A stretch of 64,000 bases of DNA from JAKFEW01 sp036675505 (GCA_036675505.1 JAKFEW010000041.1:62001-126000); one strand, 5' to 3'; counted from the stretch's first letter, positions 32,931-41,954 are shown. The notes: generated from the letters alone by a model not told the origin. A program made the numbers and translations.

Positions 32931-35277
32931 GGCTCGCGTCGGTCAATGGCTCCGCCGCTGGCACCACCGCCACGAGCGCCGTCGCCCGGCGCCCACCCGG
33001 GTGCCAGTTCCAGCGCCCCGCGATGCGCATCAGCGCCGGCGCCACCAGCACGCGCACGAGCGTCGCGTCGACCAGCACGGCGACCCCCAGCCCCACGCCG
33101 AGCATCTTCACCACCACCAGCTGCGCCCACGCGAAGCCGCCGAAGACCGCCACCATGATCAGCGCGGCCGAGGTGATCATCCCGCCGGTCGCGGCGAGCC
33201 CCCGCTCCGTCGCGATCGCGTTGTCGCCCGTCTCGTCGTAGATCTCCTTGATGCGGCTGATCAAGAAGACCTCGTAGTCCATCGAGAGGCCGAAGACGAT
33301 GCAGAAGACCAACGCGAGCAGCGACAGCGGCACGCCTTCGGTGGGCGTGGCCAGGCCGATCAGCTCGCGGCCGATGCCCCACTGGAACATCACCACCAGC
33401 GCGCCGCAGCCGGCGCCGACGCTCAGCAAGTTGAGGATCGTGGCCTTGAGCGGCACCAGCCAGCAGCGATAGGTGAAGGCGAGCACCAGGAAGGTGGCGA
33501 CGATCACGAAGGCCACCATGCCGGGGAAGGACCGGCGGACCGCGTCGGTCAGGTCGTTGTAGAAGGCCGCCTGGCCGCCCAGCTCGATCGCCAGGCCCGC
33601 CGGCGGCGCCCAGCTCGCCACGTCGCGCGCGAGGCGCAGCATCCCTTCGAAGGGCACGTCGTTGCGCGCGATCACGCTGAACGTCACGGCGCGGCGATCG
33701 CGGCTCAGGATCGGCTCGAACCGCTTCGGCGAGAGCGCCACGAGCGACTCCCAGTGCTTGTAGAGCTTGCGGTACTTCGCGGGCGTCAGCCCCGGCGCGA
33801 GGTCGACGGGGCCCAGTACCTCGAGCACGCGCGGATCGGCGTGCAGCCGCGCCGAGAGCGCCAGCAGCCCTTCGAGCCGCTCGGGCGTCAAAATGGGGCC
33901 ATCGGTGGCGGTGATCAGGATCTGGATCGGCGTGGAGGCGTTCTTCTTGCCCATCGCCTCGAGGATGTCGAAGCCCCGGTGGAACTCCAGCTCGTGCGCC
34001 GGGAGGTGCTTGCTGCCCTCGTACTTCGTGCTGAGCCAGGCCAGCGGCGCGCTCATGGCGAGGAGCGCCACGATCCCCACGAACGCGAGCGAAAACGGGC
34101 GCCGCATCACCCAGGCCGCCCAGCGGCGCCAGGCCGCGTCCGCGTCGATCGGCCGCAGCCAGCGCGCGAGCGCACGCGGCGAGTCGATGCGCGGACCGAG
34201 CACGGCGAGCGCCGCGGGCAGCAGCGTGAGCGCCATCAGCACGCCCACGGCGACCACGATCGCCCCCCCCAGCCCGATCGACCGCGTGTCGAGCGACGGC
34301 GTGAAGGCCAGCCCGGCCAGGCCGATCATCACCGTGAGGCCGCTCGCCGCCACCGCCACGCCGGCCGTGCGCAGCGTCTCGGCAAGCGCGTCGGGGGTCG
34401 CGAGCCCGCGGGCCAGCGCCTCGCGGAAGCGGCTGATCATGAGCAGCGAGTAGTCGATGCCGACCGCCAGGCCGACCATCGTGCCGACGTTCTGGACCAT
34501 GTTCGAGAGCGGCGTGTAGCGCCCCACCACGGCGATCACGCCGAGCGCGACCGTGGTCGCGACGAGGCCCATGCCGAGCGGCAGGCCGGCGGCGACGAGC
34601 GCGCCGAAGGCCAGCAGCAGGATCAGCAGGATGACGGGCAGGACGCGGGCCTCGGCCTCCTCGCTGTCGCGCGCGCCGTAGGCGGCGAGATCGGCGGCCA
34701 GCGCGCCGCGACCGGTCGTGGCCCATTGAAAGGCGGGGTCGACCGCGCGCATGGCCTCGCCGGCCGGGGCGATCGCCGCCCGCAGCCGCGGCGTGGCCTT
34801 CTCGGCCTCTTGCACGTTGGCGGACGAGAGGCCCACCAGGATCAGCGTGCGCCTGCCGTCCGCGCTGCCCAGCCGCGCGTCCTCGCGGTCGAGCCAGCTC
34901 GTGACGGCCTGCACGTCGGGCGCCGCGCGCAGCCGCGTGGTCACGTCCTCGAGCCAGGCGCGGTAGCGCGGGTCCGCGAGCGTGAGCGTCCCGCCCTCGG
35001 CCGCGACCACCGCGAGCTCGGCGTACGGGTTCGCGAAGTCGCGCCGCAGCGCCGCTGCCACGCGGGCCGAAGCCGTGCCGGGCAGCTCCACGGTGGTCCC
35101 GTACAGCACGTCCTTCGCGCCCAGCGCGAACCAGCCGCCCACCAACACCACGAGCAGGGACATGGCGAGCACCAGCCAGCGCGCGCCGAACACGACGCGC
35201 GCCCACCTGTCGAAAAGGCCTGCGATGCCGGCTGAGCGGGGATCCAGCTTTGCTGGTTCCCGTTGGTCATCGTTCAC
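32881..35277 (-). CDS. MMPL-family RND transporter
   Basis: 798 residues from GTG at 35277 with GAGG 7 nt upstream; further in-frame sequence upstream lacks a ribosome site. The duplicated MMPL architecture is clear: helix 1 (WLVLAMSLLVVLVGGWFAL), large periplasmic domain, helix bundle with VGIDYSLLMISRFREAL, a second periplasmic domain (about 420-580) and a second bundle with GLSMDYEVFLISRIKEIY. The two Asp-Tyr motifs are those implicated in proton coupling in the family. Such proteins export lipids, pigments or other hydrophobic molecules. No adaptor is adjacent; acyl-chain loci elsewhere in the window make a lipid cargo plausible. Confidence 0.94.
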   Translation of the reverse strand: MNDDQREPAKLDPRSAGIAGLFDRWARVVFGARWLVLAMSLLVVLVGGWFALGAKDVLYGTTVELPGTASARVAAALRRDFANPYAELAVVAAEGGTLTLADPRYRAWLEDVTTRLRAAPDVQAVTSWLDREDARLGSADGRRTLILVGLSSANVQEAEKATPRLRAAIAPAGEAMRAVDPAFQWATTGRGALAADLAAYGARDSEEAEARVLPVILLILLLAFGALVAAGLPLGMGLVATTVALGVIAVVGRYTPLSNMVQNVGTMVGLAVGIDYSLLMISRFREALARGLATPDALAETLRTAGVAVAASGLTVMIGLAGLAFTPSLDTRSIGLGGAIVVAVGVLMALTLLPAALAVLGPRIDSPRALARWLRPIDADAAWRRWAAWVMRRPFSLAFVGIVALLAMSAPLAWLSTKYEGSKHLPAHELEFHRGFDILEAMGKKNASTPIQILITATDGPILTPERLEGLLALSARLHADPRVLEVLGPVDLAPGLTPAKYRKLYKHWESLVALSPKRFEPILSRDRRAVTFSVIARNDVPFEGMLRLARDVASWAPPAGLAIELGGQAAFYNDLTDAVRRSFPGMVAFVIVATFLVLAFTYRCWLVPLKATILNLLSVGAGCGALVVMFQWGIGRELIGLATPTEGVPLSLLALVFCIVFGLSMDYEVFLISRIKEIYDETGDNAIATERGLAATGGMITSAALIMVAVFGGFAWAQLVVVKMLGVGLGVAVLVDATLVRVLVAPALMRIAGRWNWHPGGRRATALVAVVPAAEPLTDASPTAPRSAPAHTPRTPP

Positions 35278-35306
35278 GGGGAACCTCGCGCGGGGAAGGA
35301 CCTGCG

Positions 35307-35316
35307 TCGTATACCC
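35307..35316 (-). promoter_or_regulatory. GGGTATACGA -10-like element of the MMPL gene
   Basis: Minus strand GGGTATACGA, identical to the element before the desaturase, 29 bases before the GTG start. Confidence 0.42.
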
Positions 35317-35351
35317 CCTGGCTACGGAGGGCCGACCGGCCGGCCGCCTGG

Positions 35352-35357
35352 TAGAAT
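35352..35357 (+). promoter_or_regulatory. TAGAAT -10-like hexamer, probable leaderless start
   Basis: TAGAAT ends 5 bases before the esterase ATG at 35363 and no Shine-Dalgarno intervenes; the transcript would start at or next to the ATG. Confidence 0.42.
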
Positions 35358-35362
35358 CGAAG

Positions 35363-36172
35363 ATGACCAAGCGTGCCAAGCCGCGCGGGTGGGCGGGTGA
35401 GGGCCTCACGGGCACCCTCTACCGCACCCGCGCCTACCAGATCCCCGGAATCCACGGCACCCGCGCGTGCACGATTTACTTCCCGCCGGACTACTTCCGG
35501 GCGACGCGCGAGCTTTACCCCGTCGCGTACCTGTTCGACGGGCAAAACATCTTCGGCGACGTCGGCAGCTTCTCGGGCGGCTGGCACGTTCACCAGCTGA
35601 TGGACGAGCGCGCCGCCAAAGGCAAGACGGTGCCGATCGTGGTGGGCATCGACCATGGCGGCCACCACCGCATGGAAGACCTCTCGCCCTGGGGCGTCGG
35701 CCGCGGCCACCGCGGGCACGCCGACGCCCTGCTCGACTGGGTGGTGGGCCCCTTGCGCCGCTTCGTCGCCGAAGACCTGCGCATCCTGCCGGGGCCGGAG
35801 CACACGCTGATCGGTGGCTCGTCGCTGGGCGGGCTCGCGGCGCTTTACGCCGGCTTCCGGCACCCGGACGTCTTCGGCCGCGTGCTCGCGATGTCGCCGT
35901 CGATCTGGGTGCACCGCGGCGCGCTGCTGGACCACGCCCGCACGGCACGTCTACGGCGCGAGGCGCGCTTCTACATCGACGCCGGCGGCCGCGAGGGCGC
36001 GGGCATGATGGATTACGCCGAGCACCTCGCGCGCATCCTCGAGGCACGCGGGCTGGCACCCGGCGAAGGGGTCATGTGGCGCCCCGACAAGCGCGGCTCC
36101 CACAACGAGCGCAACTGGCAGCGCCGGTTGCCCAAGGCGATCCGGTACCTGTACGACGGCGCGAAGCGTTGA
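35363..36172 (+). CDS. Putative esterase (alpha/beta hydrolase, enterochelin-esterase/esterase-D like)
   Basis: 269 residues, no signal peptide. The order AYQIPGIHGTRACTIYFPPDY, YLFDGQNIFGD, PIVVGIDHGG, then the nucleophile elbow GGSSLGGLAAL (Ser about 155) and AMSPSIW is that of the Fes/IroE/esterase-D superfamily, whose members cleave esters of siderophores, glycans or mycolates. A catalytic Asp in YIDAGGREG and the His in GSHNERNWQRRLP complete the expected triad. It lies divergently to the MMPL gene. Substrate not predictable. Confidence 0.88.
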   Translation: MTKRAKPRGWAGEGLTGTLYRTRAYQIPGIHGTRACTIYFPPDYFRATRELYPVAYLFDGQNIFGDVGSFSGGWHVHQLMDERAAKGKTVPIVVGIDHGGHHRMEDLSPWGVGRGHRGHADALLDWVVGPLRRFVAEDLRILPGPEHTLIGGSSLGGLAALYAGFRHPDVFGRVLAMSPSIWVHRGALLDHARTARLRREARFYIDAGGREGAGMMDYAEHLARILEARGLAPGEGVMWRPDKRGSHNERNWQRRLPKAIRYLYDGAKR

Positions 36173-36176
36173 GGCA

Positions 36177-38159
36177 TCAGAGCACCGCTTCGACGACGTT
36201 CGCGTCAGCGGCCAAATCCCCGATCACGTTGCCTGCCGGGTCTGCCACGTCTTCCGCGCGCGCCTTGATCTGCCCCACGCTGTTGAAGTAGCTCGCGCGG
36301 TCGTTGATCCAGAGGAATAGGGTGGTGGGGTTGTCTTCATCGACCTCGACGGCGATCTGGCCGGGCGCCGTGAAGTCCTCGAAGCTCGCCACCACGCTGC
36401 CGGGGTCGAACGAGAACTCGGTCTCCGCGAGGCCCGGATCCGCGGCGAGCAGGTCGGTGGCCGCGCGGAGGTCGCGCTCGCCGACGCCGACCGTCGCGCC
36501 CTGAGCCGTGACGACCACGGCGACGCCATCGCCCCCGAGGTCCAGGTCGTTCAGGCCGTCGCTTACATCGCTGAGCGCGAACGAGTAGTTCGCGATGAAG
36601 TCCGTGCCGGGGCCGCGGGTGCCCGGTCCCGTATGGCCGAGCAACGACCCGTCGAACGCGGCCATCGGCTCGCTGAACGTGAGCTCGATGCGTACGTCGC
36701 TGCCTTCTTCGGTGACGTCCACGGCGGTCAGCTTCGGCGTGATGTCGTCCTCCTCGACGGTGAACGTCCTGACGGTGTCGTGGGTCGTGCTCCAGTTCCG
36801 ATCGCCGACCCGGTCGGCGCCCGGCGTGCCGAGGGCGAGGTCCGGCTCCTTGAAGACGTTGCGGATCAACTCGCCCGCCGCGAGCCCCGCGTAGCTGTCC
36901 AGCATGCCGTCGGTCCCGGTGCCGAGCGGATTGCCATCTTCATCCTCGATTCCCACGGCCTCGCCGCCGAAGGCGAAGCCGACCTGGTAGTCCGCCGAGT
37001 CCGCGCTGCCCGTCAGCAGCGGGGCGTTGAAGGTGAGCGTGACCCGGGTGCCTTCGGCATTCCAGCTCGCGGTCGCCTTGGCTCTGGTCGAGCCGCCGAA
37101 GCTCGTGCCTTCCTCGATGACGTAGGGCAGGTTGTCGGCGGCGATGCGCCCGTCGCCAGGCAGCGCGGCTGAAATCGCATCGCCGTCGGGCCCGAAGGCG
37201 TCGTCGCTCAAGTCGTCGAGGTTGGCAACGGCGGCGCCGCCCGCCGCCAGGGAGTTCGCCGGCCAGATTCGGAGGCTGTCCTCGACCGCGTCGCGGCTGG
37301 CGGCCGTCAGCGGCTCGCTGAACGTGAGCGAGTAGATCAACGTGCTGGCGTCGGTCACGAACGCGTCGTCGTCCGGGCTCGTCGAGACGACTTCCGGGTA
37401 GTCCGCGATGAAGTAGGCCTGGCCGGTCGGATCGTCATCTTCATTGTCCGCGAAGCCGCCCGCGGCGCCGAAGTTGACGACGTTCCGCGTGCCGACGGCC
37501 TGCTGCTGGAACGAGCCGACGCGGCGGCGGGTGGTCCAGCCGTCCTTGGATACGAGGATCTCGACGTTCGCGCCTTCCGGCACGTTGTTGACGACCCAGG
37601 AGCCCGCCTGCGAGGTGGCGGTGGCGGTGTAGGGCACCGAGGCGTCGAGCGACTTGACGGTGATCAGGGCGAAATCGATGGTCGCGCCTTCTTCGTCGTA
37701 GATGTTGCCGGATAGAATGAGCGTCTGGCCCGACGGCGCGGGTGCTGAGCTCTGCACGAACGGCGATGCCGAGGGGGACGCCGCCGCCGATGGCGCCGCC
37801 GACGGGGGCGTGGTGCCCTGAAAGAACGGCGTCGCCGAGGTCGTCGCCACGGGCGAGGTGGTGGGCGCCGCCGTGAAGAACGCGCTGGGCGCCACCGACG
37901 GCGCGACGCTCGGCGCGCGGGTGGGCATGGCCGGCGGCAGCGTGGGGAACGGCATCTTGGTCGGGGCGACGGTCGGTGCCGCGCTCGGCTCGCTGCCGGC
38001 TTCGGTAGGCTGCGCGGACGGCGAGGGGCTCTTCTTGGTCGTGCGGACCTTGCGCGACGTGTCCGGCGGCGCGACCTCCGTCGTGATGGTACACGCCAGC
38101 AGGCCCGTGGCCGCGACCAGCGTGGCGAGGATGCCGATCGGCGTCTGACGTCCCACCAT
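36177..38159 (-). CDS. Lipoprotein with Pro/Ser linker and SbsA-type Ig-like domains
   Basis: 660 residues; lipobox TGLLAC (about 23). Residues about 35-145 are a Pro/Ser/Ala/Thr linker, a typical cell-surface stalk. A carboxypeptidase-regulatory-like module follows (LILSGNIYDEEGATID...PEGANVEILVSKDGW, about 145-215). Two Ig-like domains of the Big_5/SbsA kind are recognisable from TLIYSLTFSEPLTAA (about 275) and RIELTFSEPMAAF (about 500). Many Asp-rich loops suggest Ca2+ binding. GGAGG about 6 nt before ATG. Probably an outer-surface adhesin-like or structural lipoprotein. Confidence 0.86.
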   Translation of the reverse strand: MVGRQTPIGILATLVAATGLLACTITTEVAPPDTSRKVRTTKKSPSPSAQPTEAGSEPSAAPTVAPTKMPFPTLPPAMPTRAPSVAPSVAPSAFFTAAPTTSPVATTSATPFFQGTTPPSAAPSAAASPSASPFVQSSAPAPSGQTLILSGNIYDEEGATIDFALITVKSLDASVPYTATATSQAGSWVVNNVPEGANVEILVSKDGWTTRRRVGSFQQQAVGTRNVVNFGAAGGFADNEDDDPTGQAYFIADYPEVVSTSPDDDAFVTDASTLIYSLTFSEPLTAASRDAVEDSLRIWPANSLAAGGAAVANLDDLSDDAFGPDGDAISAALPGDGRIAADNLPYVIEEGTSFGGSTRAKATASWNAEGTRVTLTFNAPLLTGSADSADYQVGFAFGGEAVGIEDEDGNPLGTGTDGMLDSYAGLAAGELIRNVFKEPDLALGTPGADRVGDRNWSTTHDTVRTFTVEEDDITPKLTAVDVTEEGSDVRIELTFSEPMAAFDGSLLGHTGPGTRGPGTDFIANYSFALSDVSDGLNDLDLGGDGVAVVVTAQGATVGVGERDLRAATDLLAADPGLAETEFSFDPGSVVASFEDFTAPGQIAVEVDEDNPTTLFLWINDRASYFNSVGQIKARAEDVADPAGNVIGDLAADANVVEAVL

Positions 38160-38212
38160 CGCGAACCTCCCTCGTGGTCTCCTTGTCTCCTTGTCCCACG
38201 CGGCAGGTGAAA

Positions 38213-38989
38213 CTAATCCAGGGTGAAGTCACCCGCCTTCGGCGTGAAGTTCACCTTCATGCCCTTGAGCTCGAGGTGGAAGATGCGGCGGTCCTTCGCA
38301 TCGAAGCAGTCGCGCATGACCGGCGACGCGAGCCGCCGCGAGATGCCGACGACCTCGTGGGTGATGCCCTTCCAGCTGCCCGGCGAGCGGACGTCGAGGA
38401 AGTCCACCTGCTCGCCGGCCGCCGTGCCCTCGCCGATCCAGGCGGCCTGCGCCTGCGGGTGCAGCAGCATGGCGAAGAGCTGCTTGGTCTGCGTGTCCTT
38501 GAGCGTGCGCTTGTAGGCGTCCACCAGGCGGCTGTCGTCGACCGGCAGGTCGATCTTGATCGCGATGAAGCCGAAGAAGTACGTCTTGAGCGAGACGTCG
38601 TCGCCGCCGCGGTACACCAGCTTGGTGTTCACGGACTTGCCGTCCTTGGCCTTCACGACCGTGGCGGCCATCGTGGCGGGGTGCTTGAAGCAGATCGCCG
38701 AGGTGTTCCAGTTCTTCTCGCCGTTGGGCCCGACGACCTCGGAGGTGGCGGTGGCCTTCCAGTTGTTGACCGTCTTGGTCATGGCCTCGACGTCCTTCAG
38801 GATCGCGGCGGCGCGCGCGACGGCCGCGGCGTCGGCGGTGCCGGGCGCCGCGGCGACAGGGGCCGCCATCGGCTCGGTGCGGCGGAACGACCGCTTGGCG
38901 GTGGGCGAGTCGTAGCCGCAGCCGGCGAGGAACGTGGTCGCGACCAGCGCGGTCACCGCGAGTGCCTTCGACTTCATCGCCTTGTTCAT
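38213..38989 (-). CDS. LolA/outer-membrane-sorting-like lipoprotein A
   Basis: 258 residues from ATG at 38989 (a GTG at 38992 has better spacing to GGAGG). Lipobox TFLAGC (about 24) followed by YDSPT. The body is a half-barrel-like series of beta strands (KATATSEVVGPNGEKNW, VNTKLVYRGGD, DFLDVRSPGSWKGITHEVVGIS, RIFHLELKGMKVN) as in LolA/DUF1571-type lipid carriers. It is a paralogue of the next gene upstream (39169-39951) through the whole second half. Unlike LolA it is itself lipidated. The function may be handling lipids or lipoproteins at the envelope (inference). Confidence 0.78.
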   Translation of the reverse strand: MNKAMKSKALAVTALVATTFLAGCGYDSPTAKRSFRRTEPMAAPVAAAPGTADAAAVARAAAILKDVEAMTKTVNNWKATATSEVVGPNGEKNWNTSAICFKHPATMAATVVKAKDGKSVNTKLVYRGGDDVSLKTYFFGFIAIKIDLPVDDSRLVDAYKRTLKDTQTKQLFAMLLHPQAQAAWIGEGTAAGEQVDFLDVRSPGSWKGITHEVVGISRRLASPVMRDCFDAKDRRIFHLELKGMKVNFTPKAGDFTLD

Positions 38990-39116
38990 CACCGGACCGA
39001 CCTCCACAGGGTGTCGATTAACACCTTATGGATTGGTTATACCGCGGTAGTGAAAAGGCGCCGATAAAGCCCTGTAAACCCAGGTCAACGGATCATTAAA
39101 TGTGTGTGAAATCACG

Positions 39117-39140
39117 AAGGCGCCCGGGTTTGGGCGCCTT
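39117..39140 (-). terminator. Hairpin downstream of LolA-like lipoprotein B
   Basis: AAGGCGCCC (39117-39125) and GGGCGCCTT (39132-39140) form a perfect 9-bp stem with a 6-base loop, 29 bases past the stop of the 39169-39951 gene. The tail on the minus strand (CGTGATTTC) is only weakly T-rich. Confidence 0.55.
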
Positions 39141-39168
39141 TGAGTTAACAGCTGGGTGACAGGGCGGC

Positions 39169-39951
39169 CTAGCCGACCTCGAAGTCCGCGGACTTGAAGG
39201 TGGGGTTCAGCTTGGCCGACTCGAGCTGCATCTTGTAGATGAGCTTGTCGCCCTTGTACATCTCGCGCATGATCGGCTGGCTGGTGGTGGGATCGATCCC
39301 GTAGATCTCGCGCGTCACGTTCTTGAGGCTCAGCGGGGACACCACGTCCAGCACCACCATCGGGCGGCCGTTGAGGTTGCCCTCGCCCTTGAACGTCAGG
39401 CGCGCGCCGGGATCGAGCAGCGTCGCCAGCGACCGATCGATCGAGGTCTCATCGAGGAAGTTGCCGCGTTGATCGCGCAGGCGATCGTCGTGCAGGTCGA
39501 GCGTCACGGTCACCCAGAAGCCGATGAACTTCGTGCGCACGTTGGCCTTGCCGTCGTTCTTCCAGGAGACCTTCGTGCCGACCACCTTCTCTTCGTTCGA
39601 GGCGAGCACCTCGATGAAGTTCCGGCTGGTCGACTTCTGGTACTTGTAGCGCGAGCGGACGTGCTTGGTGGTGCCGTCGTCCTTGTTGTAGGTGATCTTC
39701 ACGGTGATGTCGGCGCCCGTGCCGGTTTGCCGCATCTGCTGCAAGCCCGCGAGGATCGGGGCGATCCGCGGATCCGCCTGGCCGCCCATGCCTGGCTGCA
39801 TCGCGCCGCCCGGCTGCATGCCTTGCAGCGGGGCGCGGTTGAGGGCCTGGCCATTCACTTTGCGGGCCGGGCGCGTGGGGCTGTCCTTGCCGCAGCCGGT
39901 CAGCCCCGCGAGGGCGGCGGCGACCAACAAGAGGGCGATGGGCTTGCGCAT
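39169..39951 (-). CDS. LolA/outer-membrane-sorting-like lipoprotein B
   Basis: 260 residues from ATG at 39951, GGAGG 8 nt upstream. Lipobox AGLTGC (about 20) then KDSPT. It shares with its neighbour the strands FIGFWVTVTLDLHDDRL, LLDPGARLTFKGEG, VLDVVSPLSLKNVTREIYGID and YKMQLESAKLNPTFKSADFEV. The Met/Gly/Pro-rich linker (about 45-62) differs. The pair is arranged in tandem with similar leaders but with a hairpin in between, so separate expression is likely. Confidence 0.8.
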   Translation of the reverse strand: MRKPIALLLVAAALAGLTGCGKDSPTRPARKVNGQALNRAPLQGMQPGGAMQPGMGGQADPRIAPILAGLQQMRQTGTGADITVKITYNKDDGTTKHVRSRYKYQKSTSRNFIEVLASNEEKVVGTKVSWKNDGKANVRTKFIGFWVTVTLDLHDDRLRDQRGNFLDETSIDRSLATLLDPGARLTFKGEGNLNGRPMVVLDVVSPLSLKNVTREIYGIDPTTSQPIMREMYKGDKLIYKMQLESAKLNPTFKSADFEVG

Positions 39952-40062
39952 GGGACGTACCTCCACGACGGGTGTCAATGAGATGTATCGTCGGCGGCGT
40001 GCCGCGAACTTCTTATGACGCGGTAAATCTTGGTTGAAGGCATGGCCAAGGCCTGCACGTTC

Positions 40063-40107
40063 TTGACGGTCGGCGGGGCCGCCGCTATATTTTGGTTGGT
40101 TGACCAA
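40063..40107 (+). promoter_or_regulatory. Sigma-70 promoter with TetR operator
   Basis: TTGACG (40063-40068), exactly 17 bases, TATATT (40086-40091): the best promoter in the window. Immediately downstream TTGGT-TG-ACCAA (40096-40107) is a perfect inverted repeat overlapping the expected start site, followed by ACTAACTAACC. The position is typical for autorepression by the TetR protein encoded next. Confidence 0.78.
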
Positions 40108-40128
40108 CTAACTAACCGCGAGGCCCCC

Positions 40129-40749
40129 ATGGCGCGCCCTTCCAACACGCAAGAGCGCCGCCGCCAGATCCTGGCGGGGTTCCGCGACGTGCTCGCCGAG
40201 CGCGGCTACGACGGCGCGACGATCAACGACATCGCCAAGGCCGCGGGCGTGTCCGCGGGGCTGCTGCACTACCACTTCGCGGACAAGCGGGCGATCATGA
40301 TCGCGCTGGTCGACGACCTCTCGGTGGAGTCCGCCGAGCGGCTGGGCGCCGCGCTGGCGCTCTCGCCCGTGGAGCCGGCCGCGCGGCTCGACGCCTACCT
40401 GGGCGCGCGCCTGCGGCCGGCCGGCGAGGCCGCGGCGGTGTCGCTCGCGTGCTGGGTGGCGGTGGCCGCTGAGTCGCTGCGCGAGGTCGAGGTGCGCAGG
40501 GCCTACGAGCGGGCGATCAAGGCGGAGGTGGAGCGGCTCACGCCGCTGGTGGAGGCCGCGCTGCAGGCGGTCGGCCGCGAGGCGTCGGAGGCGGGGGCGA
40601 TCGCCGCCGGCCTGATGGCGCTCGTCCACGGCTACTTCCTGCTCGGCACGGCCTCGCCCTGGCTGATCCCGCCGGGCAGCGCGTACGAGCAGGCGCGTCG
40701 CACGGCGCGCGGCCTGATCGCGGGCGGCGGGGAGGACGGGCGGCTGTGA
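40129..40749 (+). CDS. TetR-family transcriptional regulator
   Basis: 206 residues from ATG at 40129 (GAGG 5 nt upstream). The N-terminal helix-turn-helix is typical: RRQILAGFRDVLAERGYDG, ATINDIAKAAGVSAGLLHYHF, ADKRAIM (about 10-58). The C-terminal ligand domain is all-helical and unlike any subfamily I can name. It overlaps the AmpG-like permease gene (GTGA), so it most likely controls that permease and itself through the operator at 40096-40107. Confidence 0.93.
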   Translation: MARPSNTQERRRQILAGFRDVLAERGYDGATINDIAKAAGVSAGLLHYHFADKRAIMIALVDDLSVESAERLGAALALSPVEPAARLDAYLGARLRPAGEAAAVSLACWVAVAAESLREVEVRRAYERAIKAEVERLTPLVEAALQAVGREASEAGAIAAGLMALVHGYFLLGTASPWLIPPGSAYEQARRTARGLIAGGGEDGRL

Positions 40750-41954
40750 AGGCGCCCGCCAAGCTCGGCCTGCTCACCAGCCTGTACTTCTCGCAGGGGC
40801 TGCCCTTCGGCTTCTTCACGCAGGCGCTGCCCGTGCTCCTGCGCCAGCGCCACGTCGATCTGGGCACGATCGGCCTGACCAGCCTGCTGGCGCTGCCGTG
40901 GGCGCTCAAGTTCCTCTGGGCGCCCTTCATGGACCGCCTCACGACGCGCCGCACGCCGATCCTGGTGCTCCAGGTGCTGGTCGCCGGCGCCGCGGTCGCG
41001 CTCTCGGCGCTCGATCCGAACCGCTCGCTCTGGGTGTTGGTGGGGGCCGTGTTGATCTGCAACCTGCTCGCGGCCACCCAGGACGTGGCGACCGACGGGC
41101 TCGCCGTCGAGTTGCTCACGCGCGAGGAGCGCGGCTGGGGCAACGGCATCCAGGTGGCTGGCTACCGCGTCGGCATGATCCTGGGCGGCGGCGCGCTGCT
41201 GGTGGTCTTCGACGCGCTGGGCTGGCGCGGCACCTTCCTCGCGATGGGCGGGCTGTTGCTGCTCGCGACGCTGCCGGTCGCGCTCTTCCGCGAGCCCGCC
41301 CGCATCCATGCGGCGCGTCCCGCCTCGCCGCTCGGGCCGCTCCTGGACTGGTTCCGCCGGCCGGGCGTGTGGCCTTGGCTCGGCCTGCTGTTCGCGGTCA
41401 AGGCCGGCGACGCGTTCGCGAGCGGCATGGTGCGGCCATTCATGGTCGATATGGGGCTCCAGTTGCGCGACGTCGGCGCGGTGATCGGCCTGGTCGGCTC
41501 GATCGCCGGCCTGCTCGGCGCGTTGATCGGCGGCGTCGTGGCCGGCCGGCTCGGCCGGCGCACCGCCCTGCTCGCCTTCACCTCGCTGCAGGCCGTGGCG
41601 GTGGCGGGCTACGCGCTGGTGGCGCTGGCGCCCTCGCTGCCCGCGATCTGGGTGGCTAGCACGGTCGAGCACCTGGTGGGCGGGATGGCGACGGCGGCGC
41701 TGTTCACGGTGATGATGGACACCTGCCGGCCGGGGCACGAGGCGAACGACTACACGGTGCAGGCCTCGGCGGTCGTCGTCGCGACGGGCCTGGCGGCGGC
41801 GCTGAGCGGCTACAGCGCGCACGCGATCGGGTACCTGAGCCACTTCGGCGTGTCAGCCGCCCTCTGCGTCGCCGGTGTGGCGTTCGTCGCCTACTACCGC
41901 GACGCCGGCGACTTCCCCCTTTCGCACCCGAGGGAGATGGGGCCTCCCCCGTAG
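40746..41954 (+). CDS. AmpG-like MFS permease
   Basis: 402 residues from GTG at 40746, with twelve hydrophobic segments. AmpG/acetyl-CoA-transporter hallmarks: LYFSQGLPFGFFTQALPVLLR (first helix), LPWALKFLWAPFMDR, ATQDVATDGLAVELL and GNGIQVAGYRVGMILGGG. AmpG members import anhydro-muropeptides for peptidoglycan recycling; others carry acetyl-CoA. Control by a TetR repressor points instead to an inducible substrate, so exporter activity is possible. No recycling amidase lies nearby. Confidence 0.88.
   Translation: MKAPAKLGLLTSLYFSQGLPFGFFTQALPVLLRQRHVDLGTIGLTSLLALPWALKFLWAPFMDRLTTRRTPILVLQVLVAGAAVALSALDPNRSLWVLVGAVLICNLLAATQDVATDGLAVELLTREERGWGNGIQVAGYRVGMILGGGALLVVFDALGWRGTFLAMGGLLLLATLPVALFREPARIHAARPASPLGPLLDWFRRPGVWPWLGLLFAVKAGDAFASGMVRPFMVDMGLQLRDVGAVIGLVGSIAGLLGALIGGVVAGRLGRRTALLAFTSLQAVAVAGYALVALAPSLPAIWVASTVEHLVGGMATAALFTVMMDTCRPGHEANDYTVQASAVVVATGLAAALSGYSAHAIGYLSHFGVSAALCVAGVAFVAYYRDAGDFPLSHPREMGPPP

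Noticed and set aside
33001..35235. 744-codon plus-strand frame opposite the MMPL transporter
   Set aside because: Composition (Arg, His, Ala, Gln runs) and complete overlap with a clear MMPL gene mark it as a shadow.
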